From Carposina sasakii (Eukaryota > Arthropoda > Insecta > Lepidoptera > Carposinidae): DNA of 64,000 nucleotides. Below, piece by piece: positions 31,310 through 43,715 of the stretch. Location: NCBI GenBank assembly GCA_014607495.2, contig CP053160.1, positions 9,672,001 to 9,736,000 on the forward strand, written 5' to 3'. Below the pieces are notes generated by a model, which searched no databases, was not told the origin of the DNA, and was given only the letters and a program-made list of their open reading frames with translations. The position numbers and the translations under genes are program-made. Within the stretch, counting starts at the first letter, position 1; each line of letters starts with the position of its first letter.

Positions 31310-32655
31310 GAAAAAAGTCAGGATCTACCAAAATTGTATTATATTACCTACTACTCACCTTACCTCTGTTACTTAACTACGCTTGCCTACAAATACCTTT
31401 ACTGGAAATGAACTAGCTACATACGAGATACGACTGCATGTTTATTCAGGGATCTGATGAATAATTCACAGTTGTTCGCAGTGCTTGTGGATACCGCCTT
31501 TAGTTTACAAGATGTAGTGGCCAGAATTGTTTGAGCCTAATGCGTGTGGTGAATATCAGAGGCGTTGTATTAAGTCTTATTGATACTATGCAAGCGAATG
31601 ATCTTACTATGTGACTAGGCAAAATTACTGAAGCTAGAAACGTGATATTAGGACTATGGCTTTCTTTTGTGACTAGTCCACTAAGAACAGATTTCACGAA
31701 ATTTCCATGGGAATGGGCAATAACGGAATGGAAGTCGTAGGCGGCTGCAAAATTTATTTACAAGTAACTTATTTTTTACCTTAAAATTATAAGCGATATA
31801 GCGATAAAATGTATTAAGTTCAGTAAAGGTTAAGTAAACGATTTTTCTTTTTACCTACCAAGTTAACTACTATACCTCAGGTACACTCCAGTCCTACAGG
31901 AAGTACAAAGATCTTGTATTATTGTTACTAAGGAACGGTATATAAATGCACAATAAAATGTATAATTTATACGTGTATTATTCTCATAGAGGTTACATGA
32001 CATGTGCAAATAATACATCCACTGTTAATAAACACACAAGACATAGATAAACAGAAATTTCAATGACTGACATGAATATCGATACAAGTATTCATCACAA
32101 TGCTTGCTCCTACCGAGCTTCGATGTCAAAAGACATAATACCGTTGTATCGATCGAATAATGGCATATTATAAGGCCACCCTGACCCCCTTGGTATACCG
32201 TCTAATACCAAACTAATACGTATAGAAACGTGCGTAAGTCCACATTAAAGGCCCCAATAGAATACCAAATTACTCCACAAAGAGCCACTCGGCGGAGAGA
32301 ATGGTGTGATAACAACAGTATATCGATATAAGCTACGTACACATTTACTGTGCGCTTATTTTATCGGTTTTAGGGTCTTGAGAGGTGATTACATGCTAAT
32401 GGATTTTACTTCAAACTTTTTTACAATTTAATGTCGTTTGGCATCGACGTTCACTGTCGCAACTCTCCCGCCAATAGCGGTTGAATTTATCACATGACTT
32501 AACGATCGCGTGAAAATGAAGGCTTCTAACTGGAGCAAACGAGTCTAAAATTATGTTACTTTGTCTAAAGCCTACTGCATATATAATTTACGTAACAAAA
32601 AGTTTTATATTATTTAATTTACGTACATAGTAAAAAGTTTTTTAGTTTAATAAAA
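31310..32655. other. no gene seen
   Basis: AT-rich. A decayed minus SINE G scrap (GACATGAATATCGATACAAG) occurs near 32070-32170; otherwise nothing recognised. Confidence 0.5.
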
Positions 32656-33187
32656 TATTTTATTTACAAAAGCATAGAATAAAAACTTATTTACAAACAT
32701 AATTCTATAATTAAAAAAAAACGTCGGATGTTTTTCCTTTTTGACCAATTTTCATTTGCAATTCATTTTCAATGGAGAAAGCCGTATTGTAAGGGTGATT
32801 CTCATTAGAGCGGGTCGTGCCTGGGGCGGGCCGTGTACGTGGCTCGGGTGGGGCACGGATTAAACACGTTACATACATTTTCGGACCCCCGTACAACAAA
32901 CATGGTGGCCCGGACGTGACACGGATAATGCACGGTGTAATATAAATTGCTTCATACAAAATGTATGTAACGTGTTTAATCCGTGCCCCGTCCGGGCCAC
33001 GTACACGGCCCACCCCAGGCACGACCCGCTCTAATGAGAATCACCCTTACAATACGGCTTTCTCCATTGACATAAAATGAATTGCAAATGAAAATTGGTC
33101 AAAAAGGAAAAACATCCGACGTTTTTTTTTAATTATAGAATTATGTTTGTAAATAAGTTTTTATTCTATGCTTTTGTAAATAAAATA
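32656..33187. repeat. 532-bp near-perfect palindrome
   Basis: The left arm from TATTTTATTTACAAAAGC at 32656 and the right arm ending GCTTTTGTAAATAAAATA at 33187 pair over about 225 bp each. The only indel I see is a 4-base ATGT near 33071. The centre holds a GC-rich piece (AAGGGTGATTCTCATTAGAG ... and its inverse) and an unpaired loop of about 80 bases. No open frame of interest. A transcript would form a very long hairpin. Confidence 0.85.
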
Positions 33188-33985
33188 AGTATCTACTGTT
33201 ATTTTTGTACCATGTTATGGGACACCCCATATGTCCTTTACTTAATTAAGCACCTCATAGCTTTTACGCTGGACCTAAAGACTTTTCGGTCTGGATCCCG
33301 GTTAGGTTACAAAGCCAATAGCTTTCAGAATTGTGACTAGTGAACGCCTTTGGTTTTCCACAGCTTTTATATTTTCTATGTAGCGGAGCCATCTATCGGA
33401 TGCAGGAGAGAACCAAAATCGAATGCAAAATCCTAGAACGCGATATCGAATTCGCACAATGATTGGAATATATACATAGGCCAAACAACGTGTAGTGGCC
33501 CGGTGGGGCCGGAAGCGCTTCCCTTTTGACTACCCCCACATCTATAATTAAAAAAGGAGATAAGTGTTTATAGTTATTAGGAATCACAATAGGGTTGCCA
33601 TCTCAAAACTTTGAAAACCAAGATTTGAAGGAGAAATACAAGTACATTTCAATTTAAAGCCAAGACATATACATGTGCGAGTCCAGTGACAATACGATTG
33701 GAGAGAGTTAGTGGCGTGCGAATTTCAAAACATTGTCTTTAACACATTCAGTGCTGGCGACTACGTATTTGCGTCTTTTAAGCTTGATGCTTATTTGCGT
33801 CATGGCACTAGGCGTTGACCTGATGTCGGCACCATTAGAAAATCTGAAACTTAATTCTAAAACTCAGGACGATGCTTAAAAACTATCCAGGACAGCCCAG
33901 GACACCCCAAAAAGCAGGACATGTCCTGGGAAAACAAGACGGTTGGCAACCCTAAATTACAATGATAAAGCAAGAAATCTCGACA
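33188..33985. other. no gene seen
   Basis: AT-rich, short frames only. Confidence 0.5.
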
Positions 33986-34545
33986 TTGTAATAATATAAT
34001 AATAATAATAATCTTTATTTTTTAACCTTAACTTTTACCACTATTACATAGTTATTATATTTATGCAAATAGGTACATGTGGGTAGTTTTATAATAACGT
34101 TCACTAACAACTAAACTAGGCTGAGCCTGTATCTTAGATGCTAGTTACTTCCATACATTTCAATTAATAAGAATGTTACCGCGCTCGGTTTGACTACATA
34201 AATTGTGGAGTTAGGCAACTTTTTGTGGCAGTTAACCAACCTTAGGTACTTATACAAATTAATTATCTTTAACAATACTGGTTATACTTATATACTAATA
34301 TAGATTAATAACATAAAGAAGGAAATAGTTTGTCTGTCCGTCCGTCTGTCACGCAGGGCTATTTAACTTTTTGTGATAATTCCATAGGTATTTATACAAA
34401 TTAATTTCTTATCCCAACACTAGTTTTACATATTAATATAGACCAATAACGTGAAAAATGATATACTTTGTTTGTCCGTCCGTCTGACAACGCGGAGCTA
34501 TCTAACTTAAGAGAGTAATGCCACATAGGCATATATGCTTTAATT
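33986..34545 (-). repeat. probable LINE 3' tail with internal tandem repeat
   Basis: Downstream of the minus-strand LINE fragment. It ends in an (AAT)n tract at about 33990-34012. In between, two related units of about 150 bp (34210-34360, 34361-34510) both contain TTGTCCGTCCGTCTG, tandemly arranged. Confidence 0.45.
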
Positions 34546-35197
34546 TTATTTATCTATGTGAAATAAATGTTCAGTCTCGTCATAACTTAAACCCAACAAC
34601 CACGCTGTCAAAAGCATTTTACATTTATTTACAGTTAATTTATATAATGTCAATTTTTTATTTGCCCTATTGTATAATAGTGGACACAAATAGTATTGGA
34701 ACCTGTGCATGAACATCGTCCGCGTCCCAACGATGGAGCATACTCTGTCTTTTCTTCTCACCGTGGTCTTATTTCCGTCGAATACCAGTCTGGAATGTTG
34801 CCGTATTATGGTTTCTTTAACAAAAAGCTGTCGTACTGAAAGCACGCCACATTGTGAGTATAGGTCATCCGTAGGAAACATAAATGGTTTAAAGGTCATG
34901 ACTTTTAGAAGTGCCCGCTGCGATCTCTCCACTTGTATAAGGTATGTTTTATAAGCTCCACCCCAGGTAGTTACACAATACAACAAAATCGATTGAGCCA
35001 GTGCGTAATATATTCTTTTTAAAAGGTCAAACTCTTCAACGTGTCTTAAACTTTTGAATATGTAAATAAGGCGTCTTACTCTTCCGCTAATAGCATTTAT
35101 TTGTGGTTTCCATGATAAGTTTTCATCCAACAGAATTCCCAAATATTTTATGCAATTTGTTCGTTCCAAGAGTTTACATTTACAGTTGACTGAATTT
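34546..35197 (-). pseudogene. 5'-truncated non-LTR retrotransposon reverse transcriptase C-terminus
   Basis: The open frame begins just after an in-frame TGA near 35200 and runs about 217 codons to TAA at 34546. It has no ATG at its beginning. NCIKYLGILLDENLSWKPQI is the conserved block after the reverse transcriptase palm in CR1/Jockey-type LINEs, followed by IYYALAQSILLYCVTTWGGA, also typical. The catalytic YADD part is missing, so it is a dead 5'-truncated copy. The subfamily is not resolved. Confidence 0.85.
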
Positions 35198-35225
35198 CAT
35201 TGTACTTACGTACATAAAAGACATG

Positions 35226-35406
35226 GCTATGTAAATGACATGGGGTAGCCAGAACTGCAGGGTCATAAGGAAGATTCCACAAGCACGCTAAACATAGCTA
35301 GGATAGGTGTTAATGATCAGCGACAAGCTGTATTGTCTGAGAGTATGAACGAACTTCTTAGTAGATTCTTAAGACATGCACGGAAAGAGTTGCAGCTGAT
35401 ATATTG
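35226..35406 (+). repeat. repeat family D copy
   Basis: GGTAGCCAGAACTGCAGGGT, GATCAGCGACAAGCTGTATT and GCACGGAAAGAGTTGCAGCT in family order. Confidence 0.65.
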
Positions 35407-35849
35407 CAGCAAAATTGTCGGACAAAGCTTTAATTTTTGAGCCGAAACGCAAACACTAACACTAACGAAACGCAGTGCGAAGCAATATAAGGTATATTTT
35501 AGCATGCATCGGTCGCGAGTGTGACAGAATAAAAACAAATATCTATCTCGTGCTGAAATGTGTCTAATTACGTAACCGTAAAGTAATTCTACAACGGTTC
35601 CGTTTCGGCTTCGTTCCAACTAGAGACTTTCGAGAATTGGCCCCCTGCTCAGTAAAATCACGCCTATGTACACTATGTAAATAATGTTCAAGTAGTAAAA
35701 AACTGAAGGCTAGAATAATAAATAAATAAATAGATAATTAATTCCAATAGGTATTTATCTATTCAAATAATAAATTATTACGTAACATACGTGAAATTAG
35801 CTATTGACCTACATTTTAGCTATTCCAGGTAAAAACAAAGGTACCAGTT
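35407..35849. other. no gene seen
   Basis: AT-rich; no recognised feature. Confidence 0.5.
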
Positions 35850-35976
35850 CCAGGTGATACCTTACTATTAGAAAATATAAACATTTGATTTCGAGTATAA
35901 AATTTTGTGCATAGGTTCTCTATACATATAGTGATTTTTCATAGCATTTCATTTAACCCTTTTGGTACATCCTGTA
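35850..35976 (+). mobile_element. MITE family M1, right half
   Basis: AAACATTTGATTTCGAGTAT ... TTTGGTACATCCTGTA matches the right half of 8392-8652. Confidence 0.55.
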
Positions 35977-38018
35977 TATATATATATACTCTATTTGGAT
36001 AACATATATGCGAAATTGCAAGTAACTTCACATAACAATGACTTAAACTCAAAATTCTGCTCACCAACCCGCCAGTGTCATAGTTCTTCCCCTAAAACAA
36101 TAACACTACGTGACGTCACACATAACCTCAAATTCCATAGATGTTTCACGCTCATCCTATTACTTACGTTTTCGAAACACGTCCATCCATGCAGTACAGT
36201 TGACCACCACCCGGTGTATACGTTACACAGAACTACACTATGGAAGCAGAATGTAGATGTATATCAAGGTGTTGGTGTGTGTACAAGGTGAATGCAAAAT
36301 TGGGAGCACAGGGCGTCTTACGTCGAAGTAATTGGGTTATATTTTTGGATGTGGGCTCTATGATCTAACTTCATTTGTTTACATAAGCGGAATGAATAGC
36401 GAAACAGACTTGGAAGCAAAATGTTCAAACTTCTGTATTAAACTATGAGATTCAAAAGGATCACTATGAAGTATTAGGACTACTTCCTTTGTGGAAGAGT
36501 GATATCACTTAATACTACTAACTTTATCGTATAAAGTCGAAAAATACAAATCTCTTGTTCATTCAATATAACTGCCAGACATAGCAAAGAAAGGAATGTA
36601 GCAACTTTCTGCTAAAATGCGATACTTTTTTATTTTGTAACTCTGATGCTTAGAATAATGATTCGCTCCGCTTCGCTCCGGAGCGAAGACCTATCATTAA
36701 TCTAAGCTCTAATGTTAGTACGTAGGCAGTATTTAAAATTAATTTGATTATAACTAATATTGTGCGTACACTTTTAACAGAAAGGTGTCTTGGTCAGGGA
36801 ATACGAGAGAAAGAAATTCCTTCGTTTTGTGGAACGTTGTACTTAATTTTAAGTTTTAGAATGTTTAAAGAATAATAAGATAAATAATAATAAAACTCTC
36901 ACGGGGCAGACTAAAATGGAAAATTTCAAAGAAAATCGTGAGCCGCTAGTGTAATAAAGAGGTAGCAATCCATTTGATCAAAAACGTCGTAACCGTTAAT
37001 AACAAACTTTTCTATATCTACCCAAAGACCGCGGGCAGGCTGGATTTCGGTATTATTTCAAAATTATCTCTGTCGATAATCTGGAGGCGGCTTGGTAACA
37101 GGCCTTGGGCGGTGTCAATCTTATTTCGGTTTATCTCAAGCAAAAACCGGAGCTGAATGTAGGTACCTTATTTTAGGTAAAAGCGTAATATCTGGGCGTA
37201 ACGTCTGGATTGACGGAGCTATAGAATATACATTCAAATTCAAATTCAAAATCATTTATTCGACATGAAAGCATTAACACTTGTTTGTCCATTGTCTAAT
37301 TATATGTTACTTTCTATGTTCGCATCCCAAAAATGAAACCGCTACCAAACAAAAAAGGAGGTGAATTTAAACAACCCAAAAATAAATAAATCGCAAAGCT
37401 TTTGCTTTGGCAACGGTCACCACCTCAAGGTGCGATTTGTTACGGTCTGTCAGGTATAAGTTAGCGATTCGGGGCTTAATAGCCACCAAGGTGGAGAATA
37501 AGAGTTAAGGTCGCCTAAAGACGAAATCCAGAAGAGCTGCTACACAGTTCTCCTTTATGGCAAAACCAACATTAGGTCTGACACACCGCATGATTCTACT
37601 ATTACTGTTACACTATCTCAGTGAAGTGTCACTGCTTGGAAGAAGAAATAGCAAGAAAACTCCCAGCGACACAGTCAAAACTAAGTAACATATTAACAAA
37701 AGAATCTTACATTGGATAAGATATCAGATAGTACATAGATATTGTATCAGAATCAAATATATTATTTAATTTTTGTAGGATTCTTTAAATGCTTAATAGA
37801 TTTGTTTACATACATACAGGAAATATCACGTACAAATCACGTCTCTTTTCCGGAGGTGTAGGCAAAGATCACGGATGTCTAAAGAAGTCTACTCGTAAAA
37901 GCTATGTAATAAATGCACACACAAACGATCTAAGTGATTTTCACAGTAGCTGTGGGGTAAATATGACCTTTTTAACTACTAATTGTTGAAAAATTTGCGA
38001 ATATCAATTTATTTATAA
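35977..38018. other. no gene seen; one 18-bp palindrome
   Basis: CTTCGCTCCGGAGCGAAG at 36671-36688 is a perfect palindrome. Otherwise AT-rich with no coding signal. Confidence 0.5.
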
Positions 38019-38470
38019 TACAGAGTGTAACAAAACAGAGATATGTTAAGCGAAACGCAATGAAAACTTTATTATTATACAATACATTAACCTAGTCCCA
38101 AACTAAGAACCCTGCGGTCATGTTATGCGTTCTAAGCAACGATATATAAATACATATCTAATCATAGAAACATTCATTACTCGGAAACCTACATCGTACA
38201 TCGATATTCATTATATCAATGCTTGCATCTACTGAGATTCGAGCCCTGGCCCGCCATAGGAATGGCGCGGCAAGCAGAGCCACTACCTACTGCACTAATG
38301 GGCATTCTAATGTCATCTATATAGGCTGAGAAAAAGGCTATGTTGAGCAATATGCGATTAAAATTGCCTATTAATAGAGAAGCTATTTCCGAAATTTGAT
38401 ACTATAAATCACATGTTTATTTTTCAAGATTGTACTCGTATAACTATTCGTGAGCTGTTTAGGGATTCTC
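38019..38470 (+). mobile_element. MITE M1 interrupted by a minus-strand SINE G
   Basis: TACAGAGTGTAACAAAACAG at 38019 begins an M1 copy. It is broken near 38064-38312 by a minus SINE G (B box GATTCGAGCCCTGG region, ACTGCACTAATGGGC end), and M1 text (GGCTATGTTGAGCAATATGC, AATCACATGTTTATTTTTCA) resumes after. Confidence 0.6.
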
Positions 38471-38526
38471 CAGAATATTTCCTCTCCAAAACATCTACTA
38501 ACATGATAATTCCATCTTCATTGTTA

Positions 38527-38982
38527 TACAGGGTGTGTGTGACAGCCAGGCAAATACTAAGATACTGAACAAGTACCATTGTTTTGAGCTATACGACAGT
38601 CTTACTCGCAGGAAATTAATTTTTTATTTGATTATACGCAATGATTGCTTTCCGCCCCAAATGCATCGGGCGATCGTGTGACTTGTTAAATGGACTTATT
38701 GGTTATTGTGTGATACATTGCTGTTTCTTGGATCACTGGTGGCTCTCCTTTGGGGTTGATCAATTAGCTGAACTTTTTTGAGACCATTTTTTTTTAAAAA
38801 TCATTCATAGGTAAAAATTTTGTTTTCAAGTCATTATTTAAGGCCTACTTCAACGAACCACACTATTTTTTTTCCTGAAAAAATTAAAAAACCCTGTGAA
38901 ATTTTTCACTAGTTTTCATCTCAGAATCATGGTCTGAAGTCACCATATCAATATTTGCCTGGCTGTCACAAATACCCTGTAT
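38527..38982 (+). mobile_element. MITE family M2, near full-length
   Basis: A 456-bp element from TACAGGGTGTGTGTGACAGC to GGCTGTCACAAATACCCTGTA with an inverted repeat of about 30 bp (GACAGCCAGGCAAATA) and TA ends. No coding capacity. Confidence 0.75.
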
Positions 38983-39834
38983 ATACAAATAAGCCAGCAA
39001 TAACTCATTCGAGATACAACTTTATTTATTACAGCAACAAGTTTCAAAACACAAAGCAATCATATCAAAACACCACTTCATCACTTAAATTTGCATTTCT
39101 AGAAAATCAAAAGCTGCTGAAAAGCTGTTAAATTTAAACTTACACTATTAAAGTTTGCTTAAGCAACAGTAAACTTTACTGCTGTAGTTATACAGTGGAA
39201 ATTTATGTTTCATATTCTGCGCGCACAAGTCCTGAATACGGTTGTACTTAGTTTTAATTATATATGACTTCGCAAGGATTTAGCTAGAATATTATTATAT
39301 TAATAAAATATAGCATAAGTTTAATCGTATTAGGTAATAATGATATACAGTTTAGGAGAAGGTGTCTTATTAGTCATATGAAATGCTATGAATTTTCTTA
39401 ACATTTCGCGCTAGACGCTAAGCGCCAAACACGTTACTATGTTAGTAGATATAAACATATTCAACTATATCTACAGGGACAGTATGTTAGCGAACTCTAA
39501 CTAATTGTAGGATAGTATTTGTCAGCTTACAAATTTGTATAAAGTAAGCTCAGCATAGCTTAGTTTTTATCCAATATCAAACATTTGCTATACATAGGTA
39601 TATTAAAAATCTTAATATTTAAATAGGTAATATATAAAAGTTACCTAAGCTAGGCTGGGCCGGTGCTTTAGGTTTGCAAAACCTCATATCTTTAGTTATA
39701 ATGGTTCACATAAAAAGACTTACTAAAAAATCAAAATTACATAATATACGAGTAGCTAAACAATGTTTTAATGCCGTATTTAAAGAGTGTGTAACTTGAT
39801 GCGCATAAGTATAGTATTCCCTGGATTTGGGCAG
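38983..39834. other. no gene seen
   Basis: AT-rich without recognised features. Confidence 0.5.
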
Positions 39835-40060
39835 AGTGGAACTACCCTGTGTCTGATCCACGATATTGTAAGAGCCGATAAAGGTTTTCCGCGAAGGTGG
39901 GCAGCTGCGCCTCCCATGTTGACAACATGGTCCGAAAACCACACTGCGGTCACAAGCCCGCCTGCCCAGAGTGGTGACTATGGGCAGAAACTCCGCTTAT
40001 GGATTGCCCTAAAAGTGGCCTACCTTTAGCAGTGGACTGCAATATGCTGATGTACCTATA
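39835..40060 (+). mobile_element. SINE family A, diverged copy
   Basis: GACAACATGGTCCGAAAACC, ACACTGCGGTCACAAGCCCG and GCAGTGGACTGCAATATGCT follow the order of 25436-25658 with many substitutions. Confidence 0.65.
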
Positions 40061-41207
40061 TATGTATATACTTACATACATGTTGTTGTTAGGTAGTAAA
40101 GAAATACGAGTAGCTTCCAATACCAACTTTCATACAAAAATTCTAACTAATTTCTCTAGAATGCCATTAACATACAAAACGACCTTCTTATTCCTCTATT
40201 ACCTAGGTATACCTAAGTTTATAAAGAGATAAGACTACGGAGACTATAAGTTAGCAGAGAAATCAGAGAACTAGGAGTGAAAGGAATTTTATAAGAAGAA
40301 TTCAAATTCCAATTGAAAAATATCTACACATAATGTACTGAAGGTAAGAAAATTAAACATAGTAATTGTTTTATCTATAAAGATCTTCTTCATAATAATT
40401 CTGCTGGTTGCCTCTTTTTGGGTATTCATCCATGTGAACATATACCTATAGATATGAATGGATTACAATTTTATTAAACTGAATCGAATTCAAAGTGGAG
40501 TCGTTACCGGTTGCTTGATTAGTGTATTTGTGCCAAAAAGAGGTGGTAGGCTCACCCCCTTATCACGTGGGAGTAACTGGTGAAAAGTAATTTTATAATT
40601 TGCACACTTCTGCACAACCTCTTTGGGGGATAATGGGCGTGACTATATATTGCATGAATTCAAACATGACATTTTCCGACGCAGCCAAATCGACTCTTTA
40701 GACACGTCAACGTAAAGTCGCATAAAGTATTCCTTCCATGGTATACACGCTTTTTACAGGGCGTTCACAAACTTAACACTAACAACTCCACTATCCCTCT
40801 ATCCTTTTCTAAAATACAAATAAAGTATTGGATATTCCTGTAATGTCTTCTAAGATAAGTTGCTAATATCAGAAGTTTTTATAGCAATAAATTTTATTAT
40901 GAATAGCCAGAGAGTATAATCTGTGTTCGATGTAGGGTTGAGGTGTTTTTATTGGCTAGTCTTGATTCATGGTAGTGCTATGTAGTAAGGAGTAAAAGGT
41001 GTAATGTAGCAGGTTATGAAACATTCAAACCTTCAATCAATATATAAGGTCTATCCAAAATTTGTGATTATCTTTTGACACGAAACTAGGTAGATAAAAA
41101 GAAACAACTTTCACTATGGGACCAACTCCGAAACATTGTAAAAAATCAGCTGTTCCATACAATCTCGAATAATTACTGCACTGTAATGTATGGAACAGCT
41201 TTTCCGC
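40061..41207. other. no gene seen
   Basis: AT-rich; near 40550-40650 a scrap (GGTAGGCTCACCCCCTTATC, GATAATGGGCGTGACTATAT) recurs near 49800, 54100 and 60450, so it is an old repeat. Confidence 0.45.
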
Positions 41208-41271
41208 CTCAGAATCATCGTCTGAAGTCATGGTATCAATATTTGCCTAGCTGTCACAAACACCCTGTATA
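41208..41271 (+). mobile_element. MITE M2, right end only
   Basis: CAGAATCATCGTCTGAAGTC ... GCTGTCACAAACACCCTGTA. It abuts the M3 element that starts at 41270, the two sharing a TA. Confidence 0.6.
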
Positions 41272-41415
41272 CAGGGTGATTTTCGGTCGTCAACGTTTCA
41301 TCGTTTCCCAGCATTTATTCGGCATAAACTTACTTTATTTGATGTACGAGTATAGAGTACGTACCCTTTGTCTTATTAATGCTACCCTTAGGTGGCAACG
41401 AAAAAACACCATGTA
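41270..41415 (-). mobile_element. MITE family M3, deletion derivative
   Basis: TACAGGGTGATTTTCGGTCG at one end and CACCATGTA at the other. About 230 bp of the centre present in 58581-58958 is missing. Confidence 0.65.
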
Positions 41416-42000
41416 GGTAATACATACATAGATAGTGTAAATACATAATAACAAGGCTGTGTTTCTGAAATGGAGTAGCTATAACTGCAGGATCTTAGAG
41501 GAGATTCCACTACCTTCATTGCTTTTTTGGCCAAAGTTTATTTTGATAATTTCTCGGAGCACCTGAAGCCGACGAGCATGCATGAAGAATTTAATAAATG
41601 AGGTATGTTTGGAACGTAGATACATACTACATGGAGATCTGTAGTCTCTACCTACCCTTATGAAACATGGACGTGAGGTTATGTACCTTATATATATACT
41701 TAGCTAGATGAAATAATTTCGGAAATACCTTTCTCTATCTGTGATTCTTGTGAATCAAAATCGAAACATACCTACCTTATATAGGTTCAATTTACATTAC
41801 AACAGATAAAAATACCTAATATAAGGCTAAACAGTAAACAATTCAAAAACCCAACCATGACTCTAGGCTTTAGGAAAGTTTGGGAAAGCGAATAGCCTTC
41901 AAAGTATAAGAGGCGTCAGTTGTTCCCAAATCCTGAAGTTTCAAGTTTCAATGATCCGAGAGGCTCTATAGATTTAGATATAAATAGATGCATTAATACC
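41416..42000. other. no gene; family D scrap
   Basis: AAGGCTGTGTTTCTGAAATG and AACTGCAGGATCTTAGAGGA at about 41452-41505 match the family D 5' part. The rest is unremarkable. Confidence 0.45.
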
Positions 42001-42240
42001 TACAGGGCGTTTGTGACAGGCAGGCCGACTTGATTACATTGATATGCTGACTCGAGACCACGATTCTCAGACGAAAACCACAGATAAATTTTCCCAAGAA
42101 AATTCCAAAATGTTCCGATTTTTATACATTTTTTTTTAGGAAAATAGTCATGTACTTCGTTTCATTAGGCCTTAGATAATGACTTCAAAATAAAATTTTA
42201 ACCAAAAGATGTTTTAAAAAAAAATGCTCTCAAATAAGTT
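42001..42240 (-). mobile_element. MITE M2, partial inverted copy
   Basis: TACAGGGCGTTTGTGACAGG and CCACGATTCTCAGACGAAAA are the reverse complement of the M2 right half. Confidence 0.6.
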
Positions 42241-43373
42241 TAAATACCTGATCAACCCTCATGGAGAGTGTTGTTGGGTATTATAATTATCTCGCTAGCG
42301 AAGTTATTCTTTTGCCAATGTTTCGACAATTTTGTGATTTTTCACTATAAATACATACAAAGAAACAAAATTGTCGTCTAGATAATTTATAGGATGGGTG
42401 CAATGTTACTAAATTCCCATGACATCATGCATGATTGAGACTAGCACTGAACCACAGAACCGCGTTAAGTGGCAATTTAAGAGGAGACCTATACTCTGTA
42501 GTGGATGCAGATAGCTGTATAATAGTAGGCATAGTTATAGTATAGTATAGTAGTAAGTACACGATCGCTGGAGAGAGTCAAGACAGTGTATAATTTAATA
42601 ATGGCACTGTACTGATATCTATGTCTGTAGGTAGCGCCCTCTGTGAGTATACACAGCACAATATCTAAGCAGAAATGTCCGACTTGAGTTACCTAAGCTG
42701 CTTTGTTGGAAATATTTATAGTTTAGTACTACAAAGTCATTTTCTTTCTGGCTTACAATTACTATTTGTTTTACTATTATTAGCGTTAATTTGTGTTTCG
42801 AGTGCATCACAACACTGTGTTGGCGTTTTGATAATCATAATGAAACAATTTAGTTATGAATAAGTAATAAAAAGTCCCCATCGATCCTGCAACGGCCTAA
42901 TTCAGTTTCAATTTCTCAGTTAACTTTAGTAAGAAAATTTAAAATAACCAAAGCCACCCTCGGTTATTTTACCATCGCGCACTTTCCCAAGAGGGGCGGT
43001 GCCAATTTTTTCGAGAATTCGGTCAGGAAATTAAACTGGTCAAATTCGATGCTTCCCTCGGGTAGGAACTGGCTAACAATTCGCTAATCAGCTACTAGCT
43101 ATAGCTGCTCTGCAAATTTATTTTGACAGTTTCAGTTATCAATTTGGTGAAATAACAGTTGAGTTGTTGGGATACTTTGATGATGAGGATTAATCGCCTG
43201 TGATCTGTGGGTGTTTAGAATATTGGTTTAAATATAAAGGCACACTTATATTATAACTAACTATACTGTCTGACTCATTATCTTTCTACCCTTATATAAT
43301 CAATTATTGGGTTAGCGCAATATGGCTTATTTCGATACTCATATTTCTTTTCGGTAGCTCGGTACCTTTTTAC
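42241..43373. other. no gene seen
   Basis: AT-rich; a short TATAG tandem at about 42537-42550. Confidence 0.5.
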
Positions 43374-43385
43374 ACTTCGCAATAT

Positions 43386-43703
43386 AAATGAAATTGTATT
43401 AGGCGTTACAATTCGGAAGTTCAAACATTCACTATGGGTGCGCCCACCACCGGGCCCTACACCCTCCACTGACCCTCGGATCTGATAACTCATAACTGCG
43501 AAAACAGGCACTTGCACTAACTACAATCGCCACGAGAAATTTTTGATTTCGGAATGGTGCAATTGTTTTGCATGCTAGGTGCTCGGGTCTGGTTTCTCGT
43601 GGCGATTGTAGTTAGTGCAAGTGCCTATTTTCGCAGTTATGAGTTATCAGATCCGAGGGTCAGTGGAGGGTGTAGGGCCCGGTGGTGGGCGCACCCATAG
43701 TGA
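43386..43703. mobile_element. family C fold-back insertion with target duplication
   Basis: Flanked by perfect 12-bp ACTTCGCAATAT copies (43374-43385 and 43704-43715). Inside, arms 43429-43539 and 43593-43703 are near-perfect reverse complements (TCACTATGGGTGCGCCCACC / inverse), separated by 53 bases. The outer left part equals the start of the simple family C copy at 23640. The structure fits an insertion that ended up with an inverted second copy, as in twin priming, or a fold-back transposon. Confidence 0.8.
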
Positions 43704-43715
43704 ACTTCGCAATAT

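Noticed and set aside
36040..36291. Plus-strand frame with CSSSPKTITLRDVTHNLKFH
   Set aside because: Short, no splice partners or family resemblance.
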